DNA of 64,000 bases from Lactuca virosa (taxonomy: Eukaryota > Streptophyta > Magnoliopsida > Asterales > Asteraceae), in assembly GCA_928212115.1 (NCBI GenBank), contig CAKMRJ010001112.1:407078627-407142626 (forward strand). Reading direction: 5' to 3'. This document shows, in pieces, positions 11,000-22,502 of this stretch (positions within the stretch are counted from its first letter, which is position 1; every line of letters begins with the position of its first letter). Below the pieces are notes generated by a model. It was not told the origin of the DNA and did no database searches. It worked only from the letters and a program-made list of their open reading frames with translations. The position numbers and the translations under genes were made by a program.

Positions 11000-11787
11000 T
11001 GTTGGATTAGGTGTCTAAGCCATAACTATATTTGGTATGTACTTGACCCGATTATAGCATAGTCCTTTTGGGTTGCCTTTACCAAAGCAACTTGTCTGGA
11101 AGAATAATAGAGAAAGAGGTTATTATAGTTTATTAATATATTATTTGAATAATATATTGAAAGAGAAATCATATTATTTAATTATCATTGGTCAAGAATT
11201 AATTTAGAATTAATTTTATGGTCAAAAGAGATTAATTGAATTAAGGGGACTGTTATTGTAATTATTGGATAATTGCAGAGTGGGCTGAGGAACCCTAAAG
11301 ATAGGGTGGACGAAATATTATGGAAGCCCATAAGGATTTCGTCCAAGGGCTAGGTTCTGGAAGGATCTAGTGGGCTGCTTAGAGCCTAAGCAACCGGATT
11401 AGGTCTTTGATTGAAACCCTAATTCTTCAGCTATATAAGGACACCCTTGGCATCCAATTTTCAGCTACCACAACCCTAGAAGGATTTATTGAGCCGAAAA
11501 TTACCTCTCCTCTCTTTCTCTAAGATTCTCCAATTGCTTTGGTGTTTGTGATCTACTAGAGGCATCACATTTGAGGTGCTAGGTTCTCAAAAGCTCAAGA
11601 TCTACAAGCATCAACTGAAAGGTAACATTCTTACTAGTTATTTATGTTGATTTCGATTTTGTTGTATGCTAGATTAGGGTTTACAAGCTTTAGATGATTA
11701 TTGCATGTACAAACAGAAAAACTAGATCCAAAGTTTTTAGGGTTTGCATGTGCACCATAGGATTGATGTTTTGCTCATAACCGAACA
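11000..11787 (+). repeat. 5' LTR of W (788 bp)
   Basis: It starts TGTTGGATTAGGTG and ends ATAACCGAACA, followed directly by the PBS. A TATATAAGG box lies at 11432-11440. It is very similar to 18272-19056 with scattered substitutions, so the insertion is fairly young. Confidence 0.95.
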
Positions 11788-11788
11788 G

Positions 11789-11801
11789 TGGTATCAGAGC
11801 C
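11789..11801 (+). other. Primer-binding site of W (tRNA-Met type)
   Basis: TGGTATCAGAGCC lies one base after the LTR end. This is the standard complement of the 3' end of plant initiator tRNA-Met used by Copia and many Gypsy elements. Confidence 0.9.
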
Positions 11802-12388
11802 TAGGTCGTTTTTCTTTTGTATTTGATGCATAGAAAATTTATTCAAAGCTGAAAAGTCGAAAAATTGTGCCTCTGACTGATAAACTTGTCGAGTCACCTG
11901 ATGAACTCGATGAGTCAGGGCAACTCGCCGAGTCCAAACAGTGATTCGGTGAGTCGGGTCGTCTGGTGGCTGATTTTTCGGGATTTTGACTGAAAACTGA
12001 ATTAGGATAATTACCAAAAACGTTTTTGACTGATAAAATCCGATTTTTTCAACAAGGTATTGATTATCCTAATGCAATTGAAAGAAAATTGTCACAAATA
12101 AGACAATTACTTGTTTTATATGATCAAGATTAATTATTTGTATTTTTAATTTGAATTATCTTGTCAAGAAAATAGATTAGGTCAAATTATGTGATAAAGA
12201 TTAATAATATGATTATTTAATTAATTTTAAATTTGATCTAAAAGATATTTTGAAAAGTTTCAAAACTTGCCCTCAAGTTTTGGAATTTAAATTTTTGATT
12301 AATAGTTTTAATTTTGAAATATTTAAATTCTAAACCCTAGAGTTTTAAAAGTTAAAATTCAACTCTTATACTATTATAATATTACAAG

Positions 12389-12471
<83 letters not shown>

Positions 12472-13277
12472 TGTGTGTGTATAAGATAAAGCTAGTCTTA
12501 CCGTTAGTATGCTTCATTCACGAAGCCGATCTATAAGGGGGGTATAAGGTTGCTGCCTATAAAATGGCAGTTTAATGGGTGTCCACTCTCACCCACCGCT
12601 TCCTTGATTGGTGGAGGGTCGTTAGCCAAACGGGTAGGATAGGGCAACAAATTCCTCATTAATAAGTATAATGATTATATAAAGTAACTAAATGTTTTAT
12701 AAATTCCCAATCTTAGTTACTTTAGGAAAAATGTGAATATGTATGCTACTACTACTCTATGAAATTACACTTTGCACCTTGCCAAGTCGTTAGTGGAGCG
12801 TGTGTGGTTAACCGACATACTAATTTGGGACTAGCAAGGGTGGCAAAGGGTATCTCGATGTTTATCATAGATCAATGGAGCGTGTGTGGTTAACCGGAAC
12901 ATTGATTAGGTGGTAAATGACATCTAGAGTGCCAAGTACATTTGCATGGTTATTCACACCTTGTTTGTGATCCTCGGTATCCCAGTCACAAACTTGAAGG
13001 GTATAATCGAGATTTAAACATGCCATTGAAAAGTTCAATGAATCTCAAAAGAATCTAGGAATTTCAATTCATTTAAAACTTAAATTCCTTTTTCGTTTTT
13101 CATGATGGAAATTGGTAAATCGTCATTTACCTACCTTCATGTTATTTGCAATTAGATTACGACATCCCTCTTCTAAATTGTAAATAATCATGTTGGGTCC
13201 TAGCCCTAATTTCTCATTTGGGTGTTTTGATTGGGGATTATTATCTAATCTAAACTTTGTTCCTTTTCTATTTCAGA
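11802..13277 (+). other. W 5' leader with microsatellite and paired motif
   Basis: The leader is about 1.5 kb and non-coding. It holds ACTCGNCGAGT-like motifs at 11885-11960, a long TA run (12393-12440) passing into a TG run (12441-12480), a hairpin-prone CCACCGCTTCC...GGTGGAGGG stretch near 12594-12618, and two copies of TGGAGCGTGTGTGGTTAACC (12794 and 12876). The same block order, reversed, occurs in the leaders of V (27340-27840) and Y (48168-48560), so it is conserved in this Copia group. Confidence 0.75.
12393..12480. repeat. Compound (TA)n(TG)n microsatellite
   Basis: About 24 TA units are followed by about 20 TG units with one TATG interruption. It lies in the W leader at the place where V also has a TA run (27767-27840). 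Confidence 0.95.
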
Positions 13278-14087
13278 TGTCTACTCAAAACAACAACACT
13301 TCTGGCTCGACCCCTTCTGGCTCATTCTCACTCATGAACTTGTGTGGGAGGGTGATATTCGATGGGAACAATTTCAATGATTGGATCTGCAACATTCGCA
13401 TGGTCACCCGCTACAAGGACAAAGAGTATGTTCTCGACAAGGAGCTGAAGGAAAGTCAATGTGAACACTGCTACTCCTGAAGAAATTGCTGCGTACGAAA
13501 CTCATGAGCGAGATGCTACGAAGGTTCATTGCATCATGCTTGCAACAATGACTGCTGAACTCCAAAAGTCCTACGAGGACTACTATCCCTACGAGATGCA
13601 CCAAGATTTGATGGAAAGGTACCATCAAAGTGCTAGGCAGGAGAGGTATGAGATCATCGTCTCGATGATCACTACCAAGATGAAGGATGGAGAGTCCATC
13701 ACGACCCACTTGTAGAAAATGCAAAGGTTTGTGGACCGCTTTCTAAAGTTGAATGTGAACTTCGACGAGGAGCTGGCCATAGATATCATTCTACACTCGT
13801 TGCCTACTTGTTACGACCAGTTTCGTATGACCTATCATATGAACAAGGAGGAGGTCACTCTGAGCAAGCTTCAAGGCCTGCTAAGGACTACTGAGAGTAG
13901 TCTGAAAGGCAAATCTACTGCATCTACTCCTCCTACTGCTGCCCCTGTCTTGGCTATTGGGCAAGGGAAAGGAAAGAAGAGGAAGGCTCCTTCTAAGAGC
14001 CACAAGGGTAAACCCCATGACAGATCCTCTTCTAGTGGGACCAACGTTGGTTCTGCTACCCCCTCTTCCAACCCAAAGGAAGCATAG
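13278..14087 (+). pseudogene. W gag (Copia), frameshifted
   Basis: The ATG at 13278 (MSTQNNNTSG) opens a Copia gag with the signature 'FDGNNFNDWICNIR' near 13350-13400 and 'ATPEEIAAYETHERDATKV' after a frame change near 13460. A TAG at 13713-13715 follows 'GESITTHL'; the frame then goes on as 'MQRFVDRFLKLNVNFDEELAIDIILHSLP' and a Lys/Ser-rich basic tail to 14087. The next codons read as a damaged zinc knuckle (CFYYHDKGHWK, with a stop where a codon before SC should be). The capsid-like helical domain is therefore split over at least three pieces and no complete Gag can be made. Confidence 0.85.
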
Positions 14088-15763
14088 TGCTTCTACTATC
14101 ACGACAAAGGGCATTGGAAATGAAGCTGCCCGAAGTATCTGCAGGACATCAAGGATGGGAAGATAAATCCATCCTTCGTAGGTATTTATACTACTCAATC
14201 TAACTACTCATCACATGCTATTTCTTGGGTCCTTGATACATGATGTGGTTTTCACATTTGTTCTGATTTGCAGGGTCTAAGAAGAAGTCGGGATGTGGAG
14301 CATGGGAAGATGAACCTGATCATGAGGAATAGAAAAAGCGTCACCTGTCACCAAGATTGGAGTTTACTATTTAGTGCTTAGTAGTGGGTTAGGTTTATAT
14401 TTGAATGATTGTTGCTACTCGTCAAAAATGGAGAGAAACATTATTTCTTTTCATGGTTTGTACAGACAAGGTTTTAGATTTTCGTTTAATAATGAAATTG
14501 GTTCTATTATTGCTTTCTTGAATGGTACTTTCTATTTTGAAGCATTGCCTTGTAATGGAGTATATGAAACTGTGAATGTTGTAGATAAATTAGGAAATAA
14601 TGTGTTGCACATTGATTCGTCCAATGGTTTGGACAAAGCATGCTTGTGGCATTGTCGTCTTCGACATGTCAACAAGAAGCACATAGCCCAACTCCAATAG
14701 GATGGAGTGTTGGAGTCATTCGACCTCAAGTCGGATGACACGTGCGAATCTTGTTTACTTGGAAAGATGACCAAGTCACCCTTCACTGGTACTTGTGAAA
14801 GGGTTGAGGGTTTATCGAATCTCATACATACGGATGTATTTGGGCCCTTTAGATCCACCACAAGGGATGTGAGCCGCTTCTGTGTGACTTTTACCGATGA
14901 TTATAGCATATATGGGTATATTGGATCTCATACATACAGATGTATGTGGGCCCTTTAGATCCACCACAAGGGATGTGAACCGCTTCTATGTGACTTTCAC
15001 CGATGATTATAGCAGATATGGGTATATCTACTTAATCAAGCACAAGTCAGAAACCTTTGAAAAGTTCAAAGAGTTTAAGCAAGAAGTGGAGAATCAGCTG
15101 GGCAAGAAAATTAAGATGATCTGATCCGATCGAGGAAGTGAGTACCTTAGTATTGAATTCCACGACTACCTCAAGGAATGCAGAATTGTTTCGCAATTGA
15201 TGCCACCTAGGACACAACAGTTGAATTGTGTGGCTGAGAGGCGCAATCGAACCATGTTGGACATGGTTTGTTCCATGATGAGTCGAGCTTCGTTACCTAT
15301 CTCATTCTGAGGGTATGCCTTAGAGACTGCCGCATATCCTTAACCTAGTCCCAACTAAGAAGGTTTCCAAAACACCTCACGAGATGTGGACAGGGAAAGT
15401 TCCCTTGTTGGCACATATCAAGGTTTGGGGTTGCAGGCTTTCGTAAGACGAGAGACTCACGACGAGCTCGAATCTCGAAGTGAGCGGTGTATTTTCATCG
15501 GCTATCCGCAGAAGTCCTGTGGATATCTCTTCTATAGACCGAGTGACAATGTTTTCTTCGTTACGAGGAGAGGGGTTTTCTGAGAACGAGAACTCATATG
15601 CCAAGAGGACAGTGGGAGGCAGTTAGATCTTGAAGAGCTTCAAGAATCAAGCGATGAAGGAACCTCTAACATTGGTGCTCAACCCGAGGAGGAAACTCAT
15701 GTTGAACCGATTGACGAGTCCTTACCTCTTAGACGTTCCAGTAGAGTTAGTGTTCCACCTGTA
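14088..15763 (+). pseudogene. W protease, GAG-pre-integrase and integrase remains
   Basis: A broken nucleocapsid/protease stretch (14088-14373, 'WVLDT' followed by a stop and 'CGFHICSDLQGL') precedes an open pre-integrase piece (14374-14700, LWHCRLRHVNKKHIAQLQ, zinc-binding His/Cys region) and 14707-14958 (CESCLLGKMTKSPF, LIHTDVFGPFRS). Inside the integrase core 116 bp are tandemly duplicated (14821 onward), repeating the first catalytic Asp region and shifting the frame. Further on, 'SDRGSEYLS', 'AERRNRTMLDMV' and 'ETHDELE-RCIFIGYP' are recognisable in three frames to about 15600, then an acidic linker. It is non-functional. Confidence 0.85.
14821..15050 (+). repeat. 116-bp tandem duplication in the W integrase
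   Basis: CTCATACATAC(G/A)GATGTAT begins at 14821 and again at 14937. The two units differ at only a few positions, so the event is recent, after W insertion or in its source copy. Because 116 is not a multiple of three it breaks the frame. Confidence 0.9.
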
Positions 15764-17418
15764 TTGTATGGTTTCCATATAACAAGTGAAGGTGATACGT
15801 TTATTAGTGATCGCACATTGATAAATTTAGATGAACCTAACAACTACAAGGAAGCCATGGCAGGCCCGGAGTCTGCAAAATGGAAAGAGGCTATGGACAG
15901 CGAGATTCAGTCCATGGATGACAATCAAGTTTGGAACTTGGTTGATAATGTGCCAGGTCGTAAGACGGTCGGGTACAAATGGATCTTCAAGAAGAAAGAC
16001 AGACATGGATGGGAAAGTACACACGTATAAGGCGCGATTGGTTGTGAAGGGATTTACTCAAACTCCTGGAGTTGACTATGATGAGACATTCTCACCAGTA
16101 GCGAAGATTAAGTCTATAAGGGTCATGCTGGCCATAGATGCGTTTCATGATTATGAAATATGGCAGATGGATGTCAAAACCACTTTCCTTAATGGGAAGT
16201 TAGCTGAAGATGTTTATATGAGTCAGCCAGAGGGTTTTTTCGATGCAAAGCACCCTAATAGAGTGCGTAAGCTTGAGAAATCCATATATGGATTGAAACA
16301 AGCGTCTCGCAGATGGAATCTTTGTTTAGATGAGAAAGTTAAAGAGTTTGGTTTCTCAAGAAGCGAGGATGAGTCCTGTGTATATGTCAAAGCCAGTGGG
16401 AGTATAGTTAGCTTTCTCGTTTTGTATGTGGATGACATACTGCTCATAGGAAACAACATCCAAACCTTGCAGGAGGTTAAGTCCTGGCTTGGGAAGTGCT
16501 TCGCTATGAAGGACCTTAGAGAAGCTGCTTATATTCTAGGGATAAGGATATTGAGAAATAGGAGTACGAGACTAATAGGACTTAGTCAAAGTACTTACTT
16601 AGATAAAGTGTTAAAATGTTTTAGCATGGAAAATTCCAAGAAAGGGGAGTTACCGATCCAAAGCAATACCATGTTCAGTAAGACTCAAATCCCGAGTACC
16701 GATGTTGAGATAACAGAGATGAGCAGAGTACCTTATGCTTCCGCAGTTGGCTCGATCATGTATGTTATGACATATACTCGCCCTGATGTGGCCTTCGCTT
16801 TAAGCATGGTCAGCAGATATCAAGGGAACCCTGGTAGAGCTCACTGGATTGCGGTAAAGAACATTCTTAAGTACTTGCAGAGGACCAAAGACTGGGCTCC
16901 TGTCCTCGGTGGGAGCGATGACTTGAGAGTGCGAGAGTATAGTGACGCCAGTTTTCAGACCGACCGAGATAATTTCCGTTCTCAGTCGGGCTGGGTCTTT
17001 ACCCTGAATGGAGGAGTAGTGACATGGAAAAGTTCCAAGCAGGAGACCGTAGCTGATTCAACGTGCGAATCAGAGTACATAGCAGCGAGCGAAGCGTCAA
17101 AGAAGGCAATATGGCTAAAGAACTTCATCGGAGACCTTGGAGTTGTACCGACCATAAAGGAGCCTATGGAGATTTTATGCGATAACGAAGGTGTGGTTGC
17201 CTTGACCAAGGAACCGAGGGATCATGGCAGATCCAGACATATCAACAGAAAATATCATTTTTATTAGACATCAGGTAGAAGAGGGACTCCTCGTAGTGAA
17301 GAGGGTATCGTCAGAGGATAACCCAGCAGATCCCCTTACGAAGGGACTGAGTAGGGTTAAGCACTTGCTGCACGCTAGGAGCATTGGGCTGAAGGACGAT
17401 ATTATTTTTAGTGATTAG
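15764..17418 (+). pseudogene. W reverse transcriptase and RNase H (Copia), largely open
   Basis: The RT starts in one frame (15764-16030: NLDEPNNYKEAMAG, MDSEIQSMDDNQVWNLV, GYKWIFKKK) and a one-base slip near 16010 moves it to the frame that stays open to 17267. That stretch has 'YKARLVVKGFTQ', 'YDETFSPVAKIKSIR', 'QMDVKTTFLNG' (the first catalytic Asp region), 'YGLKQASRRWN', the YVDD box (16425-16436), 'GSIMYVMTYTRPDV' and RNase H 'YSDASFQTDRDN', 'ADSTCESEYIAASEA'. A second slip near 17260 leads to 'VEEGLLVVKRVSSEDNPADPLTKGLS', ending at 17418. Catalytic residues are present in the open part, but two frameshifts and the broken upstream frames make it inactive as it stands. Confidence 0.9.
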
Positions 17419-18271
17419 ATAGCTTTTAGAAACTTGTAATAGATAAATTGTAATTGACATTTTGATGATTAAATAAAGGTGTTTTATTTATAAGTAATGT
17501 TACTGTCTTGTGTCAATTATTTGCTATTGTTTCACTTTGCATGTTTTGACATCCTAAATAATAAGATTATTTAAACTATCCATAGTCGATCATACGTTGG
17601 AAGTAAGTATGAAAGAAGACTGTCATGAATTGGCTTGTAAATTGTCTAAGCGTTTAGAAATAGCACAGGTTTGCTGCAACATTCATGAGTACTTATGAAA
17701 TATGATTTGAGTATTGCATTAAACCCGTGCTCACATGAATCACTTCATGGAATTTAATCACGAGTGATTGTGAGATGATAATATCATATAGTCTTTAAAC
17801 CTAGGTATATGACTTGTTGTTTATGAGTCGGTTGTGCATTGATAATGCGTAAAGTATCAGTAAATTGATGTTATAAAATGCATTGTTGTGTACGATTTGA
17901 TGAGTAAATAGTAAAAGCATATAAGTCGAAGTTTAACTGTTCCTTTTATCCTACGAGGCTAAAAGCGATATCTTGGGCCCCTCGATGATTTTGTTCTGAC
18001 TTATGTGCCGAGCCCGGTCAGGACTGAATTGATGTGTTCAATTAAGTTCTATGTCAGACAAATCAGAGATCGAGAAACAAACTGCTGGACAATAAGTATG
18101 ACTATGTTCCATGTGATTGTCCACACGATACCTTGAGAACGGAGGACTATACGATCCCTTATCTATAGGACGTGTCAGAGTTCGACAGCAGCTTTTGAGA
18201 GCTACGATTGCTAATCGGATTTTGAAGTCGTACTTGCATTTATAGTTATTAGACTTATCCAAGTGGGAGGC
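17419..18271 (+). other. W 3' untranslated region and polypurine tract
   Basis: This is non-coding sequence with AATAAAGG near 17474 and ends in the polypurine tract AAGTGGGAGGC (18261-18271) just before the 3' LTR. No open frame of interest is present. Confidence 0.8.
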
Positions 18272-19056
18272 TGATGGATTAGGTGTCTAAGCCATAACTA
18301 TATTTGGTATGTACGTGACCCGATTGTAGCATGGTCCTTTTGGGTTGCCTTCACCAAAGCAACTTGACTGGAAGAAGAATAGAGAAAGAGGTTATTATGG
18401 TTTATTAATATATTATTTGAATAATATATTGAAAGAGAAATCATATTATTTAATTAACATTGGTCAATAATTAATTTAGAATTAATTTTGTGGTCAAAAG
18501 AGATTAATTGAATTAAGGGGACTGTTATTGTAATTATTGAATAATTGCAGAGTGGGCTGAGGAACCCTAAAGATAGGGTGGGCGAAATCTTATGGAAGCC
18601 CATAAGGATTTCGTCCAAGGGCTAGGTTCTGGAAGGATCTAGTAGGCTGCTTAGAGCCTAAGCAACCGGATTAGGTCTTTGACTGAAACCCTAATTCTTC
18701 AGCTATATAAGGACACCCTTGGCATCCAATTTTCGGCTACCACAACCCTAGAAGGATTCATCGAGCCGAACATTACCTCTCCTCTCTCTCTAAGATTCTC
18801 CAATTGCTTTGGTGTTTGTGATCTACTAGAGGCATCACATTTGAGGTGCTAGGTTCTTAAAAGCTCAAGATCTACAAGCTTCAATTGAAAGGTAATATTC
18901 TTACTAGTTATTTATGTTGATTTCGATTTTGTTGTATGCTAGATTAGGGTTTACAAGCTTTGGATGATTATTGCATGTACAAATAGAAAAACTAGATCCA
19001 AAGCTTTAGGGTTTGCATGTGCACCATAGGATTGATGTTTTGATCATAACCCAACA
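18272..19056 (+). repeat. 3' LTR of W (785 bp)
   Basis: It starts TGATGGATTAGGTG (one substitution against the 5' LTR's TGTTGG) and ends ATAACCCAACA, followed by TSD CAAAT. A TATATAA box is at 18704-18710. Confidence 0.95.
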
Positions 19057-19620
19057 CAAATGATAAGTCAAGATGAACTTATCATAACAATATGGCAAGG
19101 AGTTATGGACTATGTCAATAGCTAACTCCTCGTCAAAGTTCACATTGAGCCTTTCAAGAAGCTCCACATATCTCTGCATTCTCTGCACATGATTACAGAC
19201 AGACTCTCCCTCCTTTAACTTGCAGGCCATTAACGCTTTTACGACCTCATACTTTTATTGACGCGCTCTCTTGTGGAACTTTTTTGAAAGATCCAAGCCC
19301 ATCTCATACAACCAATTGTCCTCATATAACCTTTTCAACTCAGGTACCATGGTTGCAACCATGATGCAAGCGACCTTTGTTGCGTCGTCATGGTGTTTCT
19401 TGTAGGCGACAATCTCTTCTGGAGTAGCGGTTGACTCATCGATTTCAACAAGATCTTTATCGAGGACATATTCTTTTCCCTCGTATCGAAGATTCATCTT
19501 GAGATTTCACATCCAATCCATGTAGTTTGGACCAACTAGTTTCTCTTTAGAGGGGATCGATAGTAGAGTGAAGTTGTCGGTGGAAGATTGAGTAGCAGTA
19601 GCATCTCCTGGAGTAGACAT
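19057..19620 (-). pseudogene. Y gag N-terminal part
   Basis: On the minus strand an ATG at 19618-19620 (MSTPGDATATQSS) opens Copia gag: 'VGPNYMDWM' substrate-core region, an in-frame TGA at 19507-19509, 'NLRYEGKEYVLDKDLVE', 'ATPEEIVAYKKHHDDATKVACIM', an in-frame TAA at 19255-19257 after 'HKRARQ', and 'VQRMQRYVELLERLNVNFDEELAIDI' down to the W insertion. It is clearly homologous to W gag (shared 'LNVNFDEELAIDI'). On the other side of W the sequence goes within a few codons to the protease 'DTGCGFHIC', so the gag C-terminus and zinc knuckle (about 385 bp in W) are deleted. Confidence 0.85.
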
Positions 19621-19970
19621 CTATATGAAAGAAATAGTTTTAGTTTGTTGATATAAATCCTTAATATTTGAACCCATAATTAATATTCAAGGCTAGGATC
19701 CAATATAACTATTCACAACTAAGAAGAGGTATGCCGTAATCTTATTGCGAATTTATGAATGTAGGTAAAAACAGTTCACTAATTTCAAACTAAGAAATTC
19801 CTAGATCGTTTGAGACTCACTGAATCTTATCAATGGCATGTTTAATCTCAGATTATGCTCTTCTTTTTGTGATTGGGATGCCGAGGATCAGAAACAAGAT
19901 GTCAATAACCATGCAAACACGCTTGGCACCCTCGATGTCATTTGTCATCTTCAATTAATGTGTCGGTTAA
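19621..19970 (-). other. Y leader, part next to gag
   Basis: Non-coding. In reverse complement it matches the 3' part of the W leader (about 12900-13277). It ends at GTTAA, the target of G1, and the leader resumes at 48167. Confidence 0.75.
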
Positions 19971-20778
19971 TGTCACAACTAGCAAATTAGGGATTAGATT
20001 GTGATCCTTGTACAAGACAATTTCCTCCATGTAGCCTTGCAACATCCCATTTAGTGAAATTCAAACTACAATGCTATTTAAGTTCATACTTTCATACATT
20101 GTGATTCAAGTCGAAACAGCCTCATGCAAGTCCAAAACTCGATCCAATAGTTAAGTCCAATCAATTTTGGGCCTTAGCCCAAGAATTCTCGGCCAAAACC
20201 CCTATTGGACCAAAACTCCTTCTTTGGGCCTTATTGGGCCGAAAACCTTTTATTGAGCATTAATGGGCCTTGTTAGGCCGAAAACCACTATTGGGCCTTC
20301 CATTGCGCCGAAAACACTTCAATGGGACTTGTTAGGCCGAAAACCTCTATTGGACCCTCTTATTGGGCCGAAAACTCCTATTGGGCCAAGTCAAAACCGA
20401 ACACCACTCTTTTTGGACCGAGAACCCTAGGGTTCGGTTAAGTCAAAAAAAAAGGATGAGGATTAAGGAGTTGCCACCTCCTTATTACCCAACATACTCC
20501 CATGCCTTTTAACCTCCATGCAACCATGAAAATCCCATCAACCTTGATGAAGGTCAACTCTCTTTTCCCTCTCTCTTCCTTATGAGCGGCCGATCACACA
20601 CACGCACACACACACTTCACAACTTCAATTTCCTCACTTAGCTCTCAAGAACATCCTCATTCTTTTTCTCCAAAAATCTCGAGTTCATCATCATCAAAAA
20701 TTGATTCTAGGCTTCTTGGTAAGTCCATGTTAAACTCAAAGTGTTTTATTACATGTTTATGGTAAGAACATTCCATTT
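19971..20778 (+). repeat. 5' LTR of G1, first part
   Basis: It matches 45563-46418 of the 3' LTR. It includes an array of about eight 'TTGGGCC(TT/GAAAAC)' phrases at 20165-20405. It breaks at CATTT (20774-20778), the G2 target, and continues at 37042. Confidence 0.9.
20160..20420. repeat. Degenerate TTGGGCC / GGCCGAAAAC array in the G1 LTR
   Basis: Short phrases built on GGGCC and GGCCGAAAAC recur every 15-35 bp on the same strand. The 3' LTR has the same array at 45750-46010, and S has related runs at 39050-39370 and 40800-41050, so it is a family trait. Confidence 0.8.
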
Positions 20779-21747
20779 TGTAACGACATGATTTTTCAAA
20801 ACAAAATTTTCAATTTTAAACTCATAAAACATATGTCTCATCATTAATTCTCAAAACAACCAACAAGTTTTCAATACAATTATTCAAATCCAGGATCCAC
20901 AATCATAGCTCCATATCAAGAGTGTGTGTATAATCACGCCGGTGCCTTCCCACGATCCTCGGAAGTACCTGAAACACATAACACATAACACGGTAAGCAC
21001 GAATGCTTAGTGAGTTCCCCAAAATACCACATACAACAATTCGCCACTCGAGGTTGTACTCTGTAAGACCCTCCGGTCTATGTGTCTCAGCGGGACTCTC
21101 TAGTCCCATAGCTCGTTGGACCCTCTGGTCCGGTCTAGCTCGTTGGACCCTCTAGTCTGGTCTGATTGAGAACCCTCTGGCCTCATAGTTCGTTGGACCC
21201 TCCGGTCCGGTCTAAGCAACAAATAATATAGCATACAATACATATCACACAATCATGCATAACTAAAGCATGCACATAAGACCCTCTGGTCACATATAAT
21301 TACCACTCTAGGTAAAGTATAGTGAGAAGACACACTTCGTAAGATAGCTAGTAAAAGTCTCGTGCCCGAAATCCTCGGTCTAGCCTCCGCCTATCACAAA
21401 ATTAATATTTCTAATTAATATTCTACTCTTATCTCTGAAAAGTGGGTAGAAGACCATTCTACCCTTCCCTGACCTCTTTCACTCATTTTGACCAAACCCA
21501 AAAGTCAACAGAAGTCAACTCCAGTCAACGGTCCAACTTTGACCAGACTCGTCGAGTGCACTCAGGAGACTCGTCGAGTCCAGTTGATTCATGGCAACCC
21601 CGGCAAGCTCCAACTCGACGAGCTAACCCCTAACTCGACGGGTCACCATCTGACTCAGTTCATTGGGACAAAACCGTAACCGGCTCGTCGAGTCGGCTCA
21701 TCAACTCGGCGAGTCTGTTCGGTCTCAACTTGTATTCAGGTGATTTC
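20779..21747 (-). repeat. 3' LTR of G2, part right-distal to the V insertion
   Basis: It matches 35335-36304. It contains GGACCCTC(T/C)(G/A)GTC tandem phrases (21060-21210) and several ACTCG(T/A)CGAG motifs (21547-21715). It ends in ATTTC (21743-21747), the V target, and resumes at 29383. Confidence 0.9.
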
Positions 21748-22502
21748 TGTTGGGGTTATGAGCATTCTAACACTGTTAAGTGTACATGCAACCCTAAATA
21801 GCTTGGATCTATGTTTTCTCTATTATACATACAATTATGAACATCCAAGGTATTATCCTAATCTAGCATACAAAATAATAAATATAACAAGATAGAATAC
21901 ATACCTCTTTGATGTAGAATGTCTTCATGAAGCTTGAGTGCCTAGTGCCCCAAGTGTGACACCTCAAATGGTTCACACAACACCAAATACACTTGGAATA
22001 ACTTGAGAGAAACTTGAACACTCCTTGAAATCGTCTAGCCCTCACACTCACACATTAGTGCACGATTTCTTGAGCCATGGGATTCTTTTATATGGTGGCT
22101 ATTAGGGTTACACCATGTAACTCATAACTTTACCCATTCCTTATGCTCCATGGATTTTAACCTCCATGGAGTATCCATGGGTCACCCCATGGACTTAGTC
22201 CAACATAAAGAATCTTGGATCACAAGCCCACATATATAAGAATGAATGATTTACACAATCAACCCATATATTTAATTAGTCTCCTTTTGATCACTTAATT
22301 AATTCCAAATTAATTCTTGATCAATACTAATTAAATAACCTTATTAATATATTAGAACTTATAATATATTAACAAACCTTTAGTGTTATTTCTTCTCATT
22401 ATAGTCTATCCAAATGCATGATGCCATGCAACCCAAATGGACCATGCCGGGTCGGGTCAAGTCTTACCAATTATAGTTATGGACTTAGACATTAATCCAA
22501 CA
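21748..22502 (-). repeat. 3' LTR of V (755 bp)
   Basis: On the plus strand it runs from TGTTGGGGTTATGAG to ACATTAATCCAACA. It pairs with 28628-29382 and with C1's 1363-2139. Confidence 0.95.

Larger units (their letters stand above)
11000..19056 (+). mobile_element. W: complete-length plus-strand Copia inserted in Y gag
   Basis: W has two LTRs (11000-11787 and 18272-19056), a tRNA-Met PBS, gag-pol remains in Copia order (gag, PR, IN, RT, RH), a polypurine tract and a direct 5-bp TSD CAAAT (10995-10999 and 19057-19061). It interrupts Y gag just after a 'LTYHL' stretch. Total 8,057 bp. W and Y are relatives: their gag, integrase and RNase H can be aligned by eye. Gag and integrase of W are broken, while RT-RNase H remains open over more than 400 codons. 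Confidence 0.95.

Noticed and set aside
20160..20420. CRISPR-like regular repeats in the G1 LTR
   Set aside because: The repeats are degenerate, unevenly spaced and shared between LTR copies; this is eukaryotic LTR sequence.
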